DNA from: Amnibacterium kyonggiense
Lineage (GTDB): Bacteria; Actinomycetota; Actinomycetes; Actinomycetales; Microbacteriaceae
Length of the DNA stretch: 64,000 nt
Direction: 5' to 3'
NCBI RefSeq assembly: GCF_004364555.1
Contig: NZ_SOAM01000001.1
Location: 372,001-436,000, forward strand
This document shows, in pieces, positions 24,342-32,633 of this stretch. Numbering within the stretch: position 1 is the stretch's first letter; every line of letters begins with the position of its first letter. The position numbers and the translations under genes are program-made. The notes beneath the pieces are model-generated. The model ran no database searches. It was not told the DNA's origin and saw only the letters and a list, made by a program, of their open reading frames with translations.

Positions 24342-24929
24342 GTGCTGCTGTCGGACCGGGACATCTCCGCCGAGCTCGAGTCGGGGCGCGTGGTGCTCGA
24401 CCCGTACGACCCGGGACTGCTCCAGCCCTCGAGCTTCGACGTCCGGCTCGACCGCTCGTTCCGGCTGTTCGACAACCACAAGTACCCGTTCATCGATCCG
24501 GCCGAGCACCAGCCGGAGCTGACGCGCCTCGTGGAGACGAAGCCGGATCAGCCGTTCATCCTCCATCCGGGGGAGTTCGTGCTCGGCGCGACGTACGAGG
24601 CCGTCACCCTGCCCGACGACATCGCGGCGCGGCTCGAGGGCAAGAGCTCGCTGGGCCGCCTCGGGCTCCTCACGCACTCGACGGCGGGCTTCGTCGACCC
24701 CGGCTTCACGGGCCACATCACCCTCGAGCTGAGCAACGTCGCCACGCTGCCGATCAAGCTCTGGCCGGGCATGAAGATCGGCCAGCTCTGCTTCTTCCGC
24801 CTCAGCTCGCCGGCGGAGAAGCCCTACGGCTCGGGGGAGTACGCATCGCGCTACCAGGGGCAGCGCGGCCCGACGGCCTCCCGCTCCTACCTGAACTTCA
24901 CCAGGACGGACGTCGGCGGCGGCGCCTGA
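24342..24929 (+). CDS. dcd: dCTP deaminase
   Basis: Dcd converts dCTP to dUTP; actinobacterial forms can be bifunctional and yield dUMP. The 195-residue protein starts [11 protein letters not shown], the usual N-terminus, and has [33 protein letters not shown] and HITLELSN with the active-site Glu. The GTG at 24342 is chosen over upstream in-frame starts because it gives the family start and lies 8 bases after TAGGGT (24328-24333). The stop forms part of a hairpin with the convergent idi stop. Confidence 0.95.
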   Translation: MLLSDRDISAELESGRVVLDPYDPGLLQPSSFDVRLDRSFRLFDNHKYPFIDPAEHQPELTRLVETKPDQPFILHPGEFVLGATYEAVTLPDDIAARLEGKSSLGRLGLLTHSTAGFVDPGFTGHITLELSNVATLPIKLWPGMKIGQLCFFRLSSPAEKPYGSGEYASRYQGQRGPTASRSYLNFTRTDVGGGA

Positions 24930-24946
24930 CCCCCGTCGGAGGGTCA
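24927..24946. terminator. hairpin joining the dcd and idi stop codons
   Basis: TGACCC (24927-24932) and GGGTCA (24941-24946) are complementary and contain the stop codons of the two convergent genes. A bidirectional terminator role is inferred; the stem is only 6 bp. Confidence 0.4.
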
Positions 24947-25474
24947 GCCGCGGACGGCGGCGAGCTCGACGAGCTGCAGGCCGAGCCACGGGCTGAACGC
25001 CCACGGTGCCCGGCTCACCGCGACCTCGAGGTCGTCGGCGTCGATCCACCGGTGCTCCGCGACCTCGTCGGGGTCCACCTGGACCTCGTCGAGCGTGACC
25101 GCGGTGTAGACCGGGCAGATCTCGTTCTCCACGACGCCCGCGGCGTCGACGGCGCGGTACCGGAAGTCGGGCAGCGCGAGCCGGAGGTCGGAGACGGTGA
25201 TCCCGAGCTCGTCGGACGCGCGACGCGCGACGGCCTCGGCGAGGTCCTCGCCCGGTGCGGGATGCCCGCAGAAGGAGTTCGTCCAGACGCCCGGCCAGGT
25301 GCGCTTCGCGAGCGCGCGGCGCGTCACGAGGAGCCGCCCGGCGGCGTCCCGGACATGGCAGCTGAAGGCGAGGTGGAGGGGCGTGTCCGGCCCGTGCACG
25401 GTCGCCTTGTCGGCCGTGCCGATCGGCGTCCCGTCCTCGTCGAGGAGCACCACCTGCTCGCGCTTCTCCGTCAT
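24944..25474 (-). CDS. idi: isopentenyl-diphosphate delta-isomerase, type 1
   Basis: Idi interconverts IPP and DMAPP for isoprenoid synthesis. The 176-residue protein has the Nudix-like fold with HLAFSCHVRDAAGRLLVTRR, the active-site NSFCGHPAPGE (catalytic Cys and metal-binding His) and EVAEHRWIDADDL with the conserved Glu. The length is normal. It is divergent from the carotenoid operon, 134 bases away, a common arrangement in pigmented actinobacteria that points to supply of precursors for the pigment. Confidence 0.96.
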   Translation of the reverse strand: MTEKREQVVLLDEDGTPIGTADKATVHGPDTPLHLAFSCHVRDAAGRLLVTRRALAKRTWPGVWTNSFCGHPAPGEDLAEAVARRASDELGITVSDLRLALPDFRYRAVDAAGVVENEICPVYTAVTLDEVQVDPDEVAEHRWIDADDLEVAVSRAPWAFSPWLGLQLVELAAVRG

Positions 25475-25511
25475 CCGCTGCGCTGTACCCTTGCCGTCGT
25501 GCCGAGTCGGA

Positions 25512-25531
25512 ACGCCCCCGTTCGGGGGCGT
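25512..25531. promoter_or_regulatory. hairpin in the idi/crtB divergent gap
   Basis: ACGCCCCC(gttc)GGGGGCGT is a perfect 8-bp stem with a 4-base loop in the 134-base gap between idi and crtB. It could be a leader hairpin, an operator or a transcription block between the divergent promoters. TAGAGG at 25549 is a weak -10 candidate for crtB. Confidence 0.35.
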
Positions 25532-25608
25532 CGTCGGGCCCCGAGCCTAGAGGGCCGCCGAACCGCGACGTGCATCCCGCCGCGCAGGGCGTGCACCGGA
25601 GGACGGCG

Positions 25609-26487
25609 ATGACCCCCTCCCCACTTGAGCGCTACGACCGCGCCGCGACGCGGTCGTCGGCCGTCGTCATCGGCGAGTACTCCACGTCGTTCGGCCTCGC
25701 CGTCCGCCTGCTGCCCCGGGCGACGCGGCAGCACATCCGCAACGTGTACGCCCTCGTGCGCCTCGCCGACGAGATCGTCGACGGCGTCGCGGCCGCGGCG
25801 GGCGTCCCCGTGAAGCGCATCGCCGCCGCCCTCGACGACCTCGAGCGGGACACCGCGGCGGCGATGGCGACCGGCTGGTCGACGAACCTCGTCGTCCACG
25901 CGTTCGCGGTCACCGCCCGCACGGTCGGCATCGAGCAGGAGATCGTCACCCCGTTCTTCACGTCGATGCGGATGGACCTCGAGCGCACCACCCACACGGA
26001 CGACACGTTCGCGACCTACGTCGACGGGTCCGCGGAGGTGGTCGGCCTCATGTGCCTCCGGGCCTTCACGGCCGCGGGTCGGCCGCGCACGGCGGAGCAG
26101 CTCGCGGTGCTCGAGACCGGTGCACGCCGACTCGGCGCCGCGTTCCAGAAGGTGAACTTCCTCCGCGACCTCGCCGCGGACGCGGACGGTCTCGGCCGCT
26201 CGTACTTCCCGGGCGTGGACGTCGCCCGCCTCGACGAGTCGACGAAGCGCCGGCTCGTCGCGGACGTCGACGCCGATCTCGAGGCGGCGGCGGCGGCCCT
26301 GCCACTGCTCGAGCCGGGCCCCCGCCGCGCGGTCGCACTGGCGCACGGCCTGTTCGCGGCGCTGAACGACCGCATCCGCGCCACCCCGGCGGCGACGCTC
26401 CGCACGACCCGCATCCGCGTCCCCGACCCCGTGAAGGCGCGGCTCGCCGTCCTCGCGGTCGCGGGCCGGCTGCCGAGGGACCGATGA
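25609..26487 (+). CDS. crtB: phytoene synthase
   Basis: CrtB condenses two GGPP molecules to phytoene, the first carotenoid step. The 292-residue protein has the two Asp-rich motifs: DEIVD near residue 50 and NFLRDLAADADGLGRSYFP near residue 185, plus VYALVRLAD. The ATG at 25609 is preceded by GGAGGAC; an upstream in-frame ATG at 25570 lacks a ribosome site. It is the first gene of a five-gene overlapping operon. No crtE (GGPP synthase) is seen in the window. Confidence 0.94.
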   Translation: MTPSPLERYDRAATRSSAVVIGEYSTSFGLAVRLLPRATRQHIRNVYALVRLADEIVDGVAAAAGVPVKRIAAALDDLERDTAAAMATGWSTNLVVHAFAVTARTVGIEQEIVTPFFTSMRMDLERTTHTDDTFATYVDGSAEVVGLMCLRAFTAAGRPRTAEQLAVLETGARRLGAAFQKVNFLRDLAADADGLGRSYFPGVDVARLDESTKRRLVADVDADLEAAAAALPLLEPGPRRAVALAHGLFAALNDRIRATPAATLRTTRIRVPDPVKARLAVLAVAGRLPRDR

Positions 26488-28079
26488 GCGGCCCGGGCGC
26501 GGGGCGCCGCGCGGTCGTCATCGGGGGCGGGATCTCCGGCCTCGCGTCCGCGGCGCTGCTCGCGGAGGAGGGCTGGGAGGTCGTCCTCCTCGAGGCGCGG
26601 GAGGACGTCGGCGGCCGCGCGGGGGAGTGGCGGACCGGGGGCTACCGGTTCGAGACCGGGCCCTCCTGGTACCTCATGCCCGAGGTCTTCGACCACTTCT
26701 TCCGACTGCTCGGGACCACCGCGGCGGCGGAGCTCGACCTGCAGCGGCTCGACCCGGGGTACCGGGTCGTCTTCGAGCCGCGGGACGGCGCACCCGCCGA
26801 GGTCGTCGACGTCGCCGCGAGCCGCGCCGAGAACGTCGCGCTCGCCGAGCGGCTCGAGCCCGGCTCGGGACCGGTGCTCGTGGGGTACCTCGACTCCGCG
26901 CGCTGGGTCTACGAGACCGCGAAGCGGTACTTCCTCTACACGACGTTCCAGGACCTGCGGCCGCTGCTCGTCCGCGACGTCGTCCGCGGGCTGCCGCGCC
27001 TCGTGCCCATGCTCACGCAGTCCCTGCACCGGTACGTCACGAAGCGGTTCCGCGACCGCCGGCTGGCGCAGATCCTGCAGTACCCCGCGGTGTTCCTCGG
27101 CAGTTCCCCGTACGACACCCCGGGGATGTACCACCTGATGAGCACGCTCGACCTCGAGGGCGGCGTGCTCTACCCCCGCGGCGGCATCAGCGCGGTGGTC
27201 GAGGCGATCCGCCGGCAGGCCGAGCAGCGCGGCGTCGAGATCCGCACCGGGACCGCGGCGGCGCGCATCGTCACCGCCGGGACCGCGGGCGGGAAGCCGA
27301 CGGTCACGGGCGTCCGCACCGCCTCCGGGGAGACGATCCCCGCCGACCTCGTCGTGAGCACGATGGACCTCGAGGCCGCCGAGCGCACGCTCCTGCCGCC
27401 CGCGCTCCGCACCCACGACGCCGACTGGTGGGCGAAGCGCACGCCGGGCCCGTCCGCGGTCCTCGTGCTGCTCGGCGTCCGCGGCGAGCTGCCGGAGCTG
27501 CTGCACCACACGCTCCTCTTCACCGCCGACTGGCACCGCAACTTCGACGCCGTCATGCCGAAGCACCGCCCCGGCCCGCCGCTGCCGGACGAGCTGTCGC
27601 TGTACGTCTGCCGGCCGAGCGCCTCCGACGACGTCGCTCCGGAGGGCCACGAGAACCTCTTCGTCCTCGTCCCGGTCACCGCCGACCCGTCCATCGGGCA
27701 CGGCGGCGTGAACGGCGGGGGAGCGCCGGAGGTCGAGGCGATCGCCGACCGCGCCGTGGACCAGATCGCGCGCTGGCTCGACGTGCCGGACCTCCGCGAC
27801 CGCATCGCGGTGCGGCGCACCATCGGGCCGGCCGACTTCCGCGACGACCTCGCCGCCTGGCAGGGCACGGCCCTCGGCCCCGCGCACACGCTCGCGCAGT
27901 CGGCGCTGTTCCGCGCGGGCAACACGAGCACGGAGGTCGACGGCCTGCTGTTCGCGGGCGGCTCGACGATCCCCGGCATCGGCCTGCCCATGTGCCTCAT
28001 CAGTGCGGAGCTCGTCGTCAAGCGCCTGCACGGGGACACCTCGGCCGGGCCGCTGCCCGAGCCGCTGGTGCGGCCGTGA
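26484..28079 (+). CDS. crtI: phytoene desaturase
   Basis: CrtI is a flavin-dependent desaturase that converts phytoene to lycopene. The 531-residue protein has the dinucleotide motif VVIGGGISGLASAALLAEEG with VVLLEAREDVGGRAG at the N-terminus and the CrtI signature near the end, LLFAGGSTIPGIGLPMCLIS. PSWYLMPEVFDHFF and YPRGGISAVVEAI are also typical. It overlaps crtB and crtYe by 4 bases each. Confidence 0.95.
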   Translation: MSGPGAGRRAVVIGGGISGLASAALLAEEGWEVVLLEAREDVGGRAGEWRTGGYRFETGPSWYLMPEVFDHFFRLLGTTAAAELDLQRLDPGYRVVFEPRDGAPAEVVDVAASRAENVALAERLEPGSGPVLVGYLDSARWVYETAKRYFLYTTFQDLRPLLVRDVVRGLPRLVPMLTQSLHRYVTKRFRDRRLAQILQYPAVFLGSSPYDTPGMYHLMSTLDLEGGVLYPRGGISAVVEAIRRQAEQRGVEIRTGTAAARIVTAGTAGGKPTVTGVRTASGETIPADLVVSTMDLEAAERTLLPPALRTHDADWWAKRTPGPSAVLVLLGVRGELPELLHHTLLFTADWHRNFDAVMPKHRPGPPLPDELSLYVCRPSASDDVAPEGHENLFVLVPVTADPSIGHGGVNGGGAPEVEAIADRAVDQIARWLDVPDLRDRIAVRRTIGPADFRDDLAAWQGTALGPAHTLAQSALFRAGNTSTEVDGLLFAGGSTIPGIGLPMCLISAELVVKRLHGDTSAGPLPEPLVRP

Positions 28080-28417
28080 CCGGCCTCTACCTCGCCGGCC
28101 TACTCGTCGCCATCGCCGGCCTGGTCGTCCTCGACCTGCGGTGGAGGCTCTTCCTCTGCGCCGCTCCCGCCCGCGCCGCGCTCGTGCTCGTGGTGGGCGT
28201 CGTCGGCTTCCTCGTCTGGGACGCCGCGGGCGTCGGCTTGCGGATCTTCTTCGAGGGGCGACAGCGGCTGCTGATCGGCCTCGACCTCGCGCCGGAGATC
28301 CCGATCGAGGAGGTCTTCTTCCTCGTGCTGCTGTGCCTGAGCGCGATGGAGGCCTTCACGCTCGCCGAACGGCTGCTCGCGCGCCGCGACGCGATCGGCG
28401 CGCGGGCCGAGCGATGA
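28076..28417 (+). CDS. crtYe: C50 carotenoid epsilon-cyclase subunit (lycopene cyclase domain)
   Basis: This 113-residue protein has three hydrophobic segments and the cyclase motif PIEEVFFLVLLC. Heterodimeric cyclases of this type (CrtYe/CrtYf, LbtA/LbtB) close the end rings of C50 carotenoids after chain elongation. The GTG overlaps the crtI stop (GTGA) and the gene overlaps its partner by 4 bases. The subunit label follows the gene order seen in Corynebacterium. Confidence 0.88.
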   Translation: MTGLYLAGLLVAIAGLVVLDLRWRLFLCAAPARAALVLVVGVVGFLVWDAAGVGLRIFFEGRQRLLIGLDLAPEIPIEEVFFLVLLCLSAMEAFTLAERLLARRDAIGARAER

Positions 28418-28722
28418 CGAGCTACCTCCTGCTCGCTGCGGGCGTCGCCGTCCCGGTCTCGGTCGCCGCGCTGATCGTGCTGGCCCGCGCGGGACGCCGG
28501 GTGCTCGGCGCCGCGCTCGTCGCGCTGGCGGTCCTCGTCGCCCTCACCGCGGTGTTCGACAACGTCATCGTCGGCAGCGGCATCGTCGCGTACGACCCGG
28601 CCCGGATCCTCGGCGTCCGCGTGGGCGTCGCGCCGATCGAGGACTTCTCGTACTGCGTCGTCGCGGCGCTGGCGCTGCCGGCGCTCTGGGTGCTGCTCGG
28701 CCGACGGAGGCCCGAGCGATGA
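28414..28722 (+). CDS. crtYf: C50 carotenoid epsilon-cyclase subunit, second chain
   Basis: The 102-residue partner has three hydrophobic segments, VFDNVIVGSGIVAYDP and the motif PIEDFSYCVVAALALP, matching the Pro-x-Glu-Glu/Asp cyclase signature. With the preceding subunit it would form the ring-closing enzyme in the membrane. It is coupled by 4-base overlaps to both neighbours. Confidence 0.88.
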   Translation: MTSYLLLAAGVAVPVSVAALIVLARAGRRVLGAALVALAVLVALTAVFDNVIVGSGIVAYDPARILGVRVGVAPIEDFSYCVVAALALPALWVLLGRRRPER

Positions 28723-29585
28723 TCCGGCACCTCGTGGTCTCGTCCCGGCCGCTGTCGTGGATCAACACCGCCTACCCGTTCGCGCTCGCCTACCTGCTGC
28801 TGGCGCGGCCGGTGGACCCGCTCGTGCTCGTCGTCGGCACGCTCTACTTCCTCGTCCCGTACAACCTCGCGATGTACGGGATCAACGACGTGTTCGACTA
28901 CGAGTCGGACCTCCGGAACCCGCGCAAGGGCGGGGTGGAGGGCGCCGTGCTCGCGCCGGCCCTCCACCGCCCGACGCTCGTCGCCGCCGCTGTGACGAAC
29001 GTCCCGTTCCTCGTCGTGCTCGTGCTCCTCGGCGGCTGGGCGTCGTGGATCGTCCTGGCGATCAGCGTCTTCGCGGTGATCGCCTACAGCGCGCCCGTGC
29101 TCCGCTTCAAGGAGCGGCCGGTCCTCGACTCGATCACCTCCGCGACGCACTTCGTGAGCCCGGCCGTCTACGGGCTCGCGCTCGCGGGCGCGGCCCCGCG
29201 GGCGTCCACCGTGCTCGTGCTCGTCGCCTTCTTCTGCTGGGGCATGGCGAGCCACGCCTTCGGCGCGGTGCAGGACATCCCGGCGGACCGCGAGGCGGGC
29301 ATCGGCTCGGTCGCGACCGTGCTCGGCGCACGGGCGACGGTCGTCGGCTCGGCGGTGCTCTACCTCGCCGCCGGCGTCCTCGCCGGGCTCTCGGGCTGGC
29401 CCGTCGCGCTCGCGGGGCTGCTCGCGATCCCCTACCTCGTGATGGTGCTGCCGTTCGTCGGCATCACGGACGCGACCGCCGAGCAGGCGAACCGGGGCTG
29501 GCGGCGCTTCCTCGCGATCAACTACGGCGCCGGGTTCGGGGTGACGGTGCTCGCGATCGTCGCGTCCGCCGTCGCCGCCTCCTGA
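28719..29585 (+). CDS. crtEb: lycopene elongase, UbiA prenyltransferase family
   Basis: This 288-residue UbiA-type enzyme would add two C5 units from DMAPP to lycopene, giving the C50 skeleton. The first Asp motif NDVFDYESD and the second, DIPADREAGIGS, are intact, in a protein with about eight hydrophobic segments. Its place after crtYe-crtYf, with idi nearby, fits a decaprenoxanthin- or sarcinaxanthin-type pathway. The exact ring isomer cannot be told from sequence by eye. It is last in the operon. Confidence 0.92.
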   Translation: MIRHLVVSSRPLSWINTAYPFALAYLLLARPVDPLVLVVGTLYFLVPYNLAMYGINDVFDYESDLRNPRKGGVEGAVLAPALHRPTLVAAAVTNVPFLVVLVLLGGWASWIVLAISVFAVIAYSAPVLRFKERPVLDSITSATHFVSPAVYGLALAGAAPRASTVLVLVAFFCWGMASHAFGAVQDIPADREAGIGSVATVLGARATVVGSAVLYLAAGVLAGLSGWPVALAGLLAIPYLVMVLPFVGITDATAEQANRGWRRFLAINYGAGFGVTVLAIVASAVAAS

Positions 29586-29592
29586 TCCGCAG

Positions 29593-29623
29593 CGGTCCGG
29601 AAGACCCTGCCTCCTCCGAACCG
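29593..29623 (+). terminator. hairpin after the carotenoid operon
   Basis: CGGTCCGGA (29593-29601) pairs with TCCGAACCG (29615-29623) with one mismatch, 8 bases after the crtEb stop. It is a plausible but weak terminator ahead of the DUF427 gene. Confidence 0.4.
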
Positions 29624-29642
29624 GAGCGTGCAGACTGCTGCC

Positions 29643-30143
29643 GTGCGGGTGAGGAAGGTGCACCGGGCGATCCCGGGCCCCGGTCAGGAGTCGGTCTGGG
29701 ACTACCCGCGGCCGCCCGCGGTCGAGCCGTCGAGCGAGCGGATCCGCATCGAGCTCGGCGGCGCGCTCGTGGCCGACACGACCGACGCGCTGCGCGTGCT
29801 CGAGACGAGCCACCCGCCCGTGTACTACCTGGCGCCGGAGGCCTTCCTCGTCCCGGTCCACGAGGCCGGCGGCCTCAGCATGTGCGAGTTCAAGGGCATG
29901 GCGCACTACCTCACGATCGCGGCCGGGGACCGGATCGCGGTGCGGTCCGCGTGGACCTACCCCGAGCCGTGGCCGGGGTACGAGGCGCTCGCCGGCCGGA
30001 TCGCGGTCTACCCGTCGCGGATGGACCGCTGCCTGGTCGACGACGAGACCGTCACGGCGCAGGAGGGCGACTTCTACGGCGGGTGGATCACCTCACGGGT
30101 GGTCGGCCCCTTCAAGGGCGCGCCCGGCACCCTCGGCTGGTGA
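29643..30143 (+). CDS. DUF427 domain protein
   Basis: The 166-residue product fits DUF427, a small beta-barrel family: RIRIELGGALVADTTDALRV, ETSHPPVYYLAPEA, CEFKGMAHYLTI and a late DFYGGWITSRVVGPFKG. GTG 29643 is preferred to GTG 29628 because the latter lies on its own ribosome-site sequence; either is possible. The last 51 bases overlap the convergent MFS gene. The role is unknown. Confidence 0.8.
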   Translation: MRVRKVHRAIPGPGQESVWDYPRPPAVEPSSERIRIELGGALVADTTDALRVLETSHPPVYYLAPEAFLVPVHEAGGLSMCEFKGMAHYLTIAAGDRIAVRSAWTYPEPWPGYEALAGRIAVYPSRMDRCLVDDETVTAQEGDFYGGWITSRVVGPFKGAPGTLGW

Positions 30144-31430
30144 GAACGAGCCCTTCACGGGGAGCATGAGGACCAGGCCGAGGGCGAGCACGAGGACGAT
30201 CCCGAGGATGCCGAACCCCTGGTCCTGCGCGATGGCGGTGAACGCCGCGAAGGCCGCGGGGGCGATGAAGCTGGCCGCGCGACCGGTCGTCGCGTAGAGG
30301 CCGAACAGCTCGCCCGCCCGCTCCGCGGGCACGAGCCGGCCGAGGAGCGCACGGCTGGAGGTCTGCGCGGGGCCGACGAACAGGCACAGCGCCAGGCCGA
30401 AGACCCAGAACACCCAGCGGCCCTCGTGCTGCAGCGCGAACGCGATCGTGCCGCAGATCACCAGGCCGACGAGCGAGGTCATGATCACCGGCTTCGGGCC
30501 GTACCGGTCGTCGAACCGGCCGGAGATCAGCGTGCTCACGCCCGCGACGAGGTTCGCCGCGACGCCGAACACGAGCACGTCCGAGAACGTGAACCCGAAC
30601 ACGGCGGCGGCGATGACGGCGCCGAACGTGAAGACGCCGGTGAGGCCGTCCCGGAACACGGCGCTCGCGACGAGGAACATCAACAGGTTGCGGTCGTTCC
30701 GCCAGAGGGCGACGAGGTCCGCGATCAGCCGCCGGTACGTGGCGAGGACGCCGAGCTGCTCACCGGTCGCGATGCGGCGGTCGTCGGGCACCGCGAAGAG
30801 CACGGGGATCGCGAACACGGTGAACCAGATCGCGCACACGAGCGCGCTCAGCTGCACCCCGGACGACCCGAGCGGGATCAGGGTCGTGACGAGCAGGACC
30901 AGGAGGACGATGCCGCCGACGTAGCCGGACGCCCAGCCGAACGCGCTGATGCGGCCGATCGACTTGGGCGTGGAGATGGGCAGCAGCATCGCGTTGTAGT
31001 TGACCGCGCCCGCCTCGTACGCGACGGTCCCGATCGCGACGAGGGCGACGCCGAACCAGAAGAACGACGGGGCCGGCTGGACGAAGGTCATCCCGATCAT
31101 GGAGGCGGCGACGACCGCGCTCGCGACGGCCAGCGGTCGGCGCCGCCGGCCGACCGCGTCGGAGCGCCTGCCGACGACCGGGGCGATCAGCGCCACCGCG
31201 ACGCCGGCGATGGCGAGCCCGAGACCGAGCCCGCTCGAGAGCGCCGCCTTGGCGGCCTTGAAGCCGGGCGCGTCCGGGTCGAGGCCCGTGAACGCGTCGC
31301 TCGTGAGGTAGACGGTGAAGACGAAGGTGGTGATGACCGCGTTGAAGGAGGCGCTGCCCCAGTCCCACGCCGCCCAGGCGAAGACGCGGCGGTCGAGCAG
31401 TCGGACGGCGGGCGCCGGTGCCGTGGTCAT
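30093..31430 (-). CDS. MFS transporter, Atg22/UMF1-like
   Basis: The 445-residue protein has 12 hydrophobic segments. The N-terminal WAAWDWGSASFNAVITTFVF and the loop GRRSDAVGRRRRP are typical of the vacuole-effluxer (Atg22-like) branch of the major facilitator superfamily. VNYNAMLLP and SGYVGGIVLLVLL follow. The substrate is unknown; amino acids are suggested for fungal relatives. The 3' end overlaps the DUF427 gene by 51 bases. It stands alone. Confidence 0.85.
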   Translation of the reverse strand: MTTAPAPAVRLLDRRVFAWAAWDWGSASFNAVITTFVFTVYLTSDAFTGLDPDAPGFKAAKAALSSGLGLGLAIAGVAVALIAPVVGRRSDAVGRRRRPLAVASAVVAASMIGMTFVQPAPSFFWFGVALVAIGTVAYEAGAVNYNAMLLPISTPKSIGRISAFGWASGYVGGIVLLVLLVTTLIPLGSSGVQLSALVCAIWFTVFAIPVLFAVPDDRRIATGEQLGVLATYRRLIADLVALWRNDRNLLMFLVASAVFRDGLTGVFTFGAVIAAAVFGFTFSDVLVFGVAANLVAGVSTLISGRFDDRYGPKPVIMTSLVGLVICGTIAFALQHEGRWVFWVFGLALCLFVGPAQTSSRALLGRLVPAERAGELFGLYATTGRAASFIAPAAFAAFTAIAQDQGFGILGIVLVLALGLVLMLPVKGSFSPAEGAGRALEGADHP

Positions 31431-31573
31431 GGGCGCAGCGTAGGACTCCCCGGTGTCCGGCTCGCACCCCAGTTCGCGCAGCCGGGCCCCCTGCGCTGCG
31501 GAGGGCGGGCGCGCGCGAACGGGGGCGGCGGCGCACGCGTCGACCGGCGCCGGATCAGGGAGAATCGTCCGCT

Positions 31574-32470
31574 GTGAGCGACGGAACGCGTGCCCTCGAG
31601 ACCGACCCCTCCGTCTGCTACCGCCACCCCGGCCGGCAGAGCTGGGTCCTGTGCCAGCGGTGCGGCCGCACGGTGTGCCCGGAGTGCCAGATCCAGGCGC
31701 CCGTCGGCGTGCACTGCCCGGAGTGCGTCGCGGAGACCTCCGGCGGCGTGGCCTGGCGGCCCGCGCACGACGTCACCCCGCTCGCGAAGCCGAAGCGGCG
31801 CCGGCAGCCGGGTCGTGTCCGGTCGATGCTCGCCGGGGCGTCGAGCTCCGGGACGGCCGTCGCCTCGCAGACGATCCTCGTCGCCTACGCGGCCCTGTTC
31901 CTGGTGGGCCTCGTGACGAACAACCTGCCGGCCCAGTGGCTCGGCGGCCTCCCGGGCACCGCCTGGCAGCTCTGGCGCTTCGTCACCGCCCCGCTCACGT
32001 ACCCCGCCGGTCTCGACATCTCGATCCTGTTCGCGGCGCTCTCCGGGGTCTTCTGGTGGCTCACCGCACCGCAGCTCGAGCGGATGCTCGGCATGCGGCG
32101 CTTCCTGGGCGTCGTCGCGGTGGCGTCGATCATCGGCACCGCCGGCATGCTCCTGTCGGGCGGCGCGGCCTTCGGTCTCACCGCGCCCCTGTTCGGCCTG
32201 TTCGCCGCCCTCCTCGTCGAGGTCTGGGGCGACCCGAGGGCCCGCACCCAGATCCTCGTCATCACCGCGATCAACCTGCTGTTCGCGCTGACCGGCGGCG
32301 GTCTCCCCGCGCTCGTCGGCGGCATAATCGGCGGCGCCGGCACCGTGTACCTGCTGCAGTCCGGGCCGTCGCGCGGCTGGAAGCCGCGGACGCCCGTGCT
32401 GATCATCGCCGGGGTCTGCGCGCTGCTCGTCGTGCTCGCGGTGCTGCGCGGCGGCCTCCCCGTCCTCTGA
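31574..32470 (+). CDS. rhomboid-fold membrane protein with zinc-finger head, catalytically degenerate
   Basis: The 298-residue protein starts at GTG 31574. Residues 15-57 hold a B-box-like zinc motif (CYRHPGRQ, CQRCGR, CPEC, HCPEC). A linker and six hydrophobic segments in rhomboid order follow: FVTAPLTYP, GVFWWLTAPQLERMLG, then GLTAPLFGLFAALLVE and LVGGIIGGAG. In active rhomboids the third block reads GxSGxxFG and the fourth begins with the catalytic His (HxGG); here Ser is Thr/Ala and His is Val or Leu. It is therefore likely a non-proteolytic relative. It ends 163 bases before dnaK. Confidence 0.8.
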   Translation: MSDGTRALETDPSVCYRHPGRQSWVLCQRCGRTVCPECQIQAPVGVHCPECVAETSGGVAWRPAHDVTPLAKPKRRRQPGRVRSMLAGASSSGTAVASQTILVAYAALFLVGLVTNNLPAQWLGGLPGTAWQLWRFVTAPLTYPAGLDISILFAALSGVFWWLTAPQLERMLGMRRFLGVVAVASIIGTAGMLLSGGAAFGLTAPLFGLFAALLVEVWGDPRARTQILVITAINLLFALTGGGLPALVGGIIGGAGTVYLLQSGPSRGWKPRTPVLIIAGVCALLVVLAVLRGGLPVL

Positions 32471-32492
32471 GGCGGGCGCACCCGGGCGACCG

Positions 32493-32536
32493 GGAATGAT
32501 CCGGCTTGCTGAGAGTTGAGCATCAGTGACTCAACT
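32493..32536 (+). promoter_or_regulatory. SigH-type promoter overlapping a HAIR operator before dnaK
   Basis: GGAAT (32493-32497) and GTT (32515-32517), 17 bases apart, match the actinobacterial SigH heat/oxidative promoter. AGTTGAG (32514-32520) and CTCAACT (32530-32536) form a perfect inverted repeat that fits the HspR HAIR element (CTTGAGT-N7-ACTCAAG) with changes at outer positions. A further GTTGAGT half-site lies at 32578-32584. HspR bound here would cover the -10. Confidence 0.75.
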
Positions 32537-32633
32537 TCGGCCCGCAGGATTGGACACCGCCCGCCGGGCTTCCTAGAGTTGAGTCGTCGGGACGCAAATC
32601 CCGACCACAGACCTCAATGCAAGGAGTAACCCC

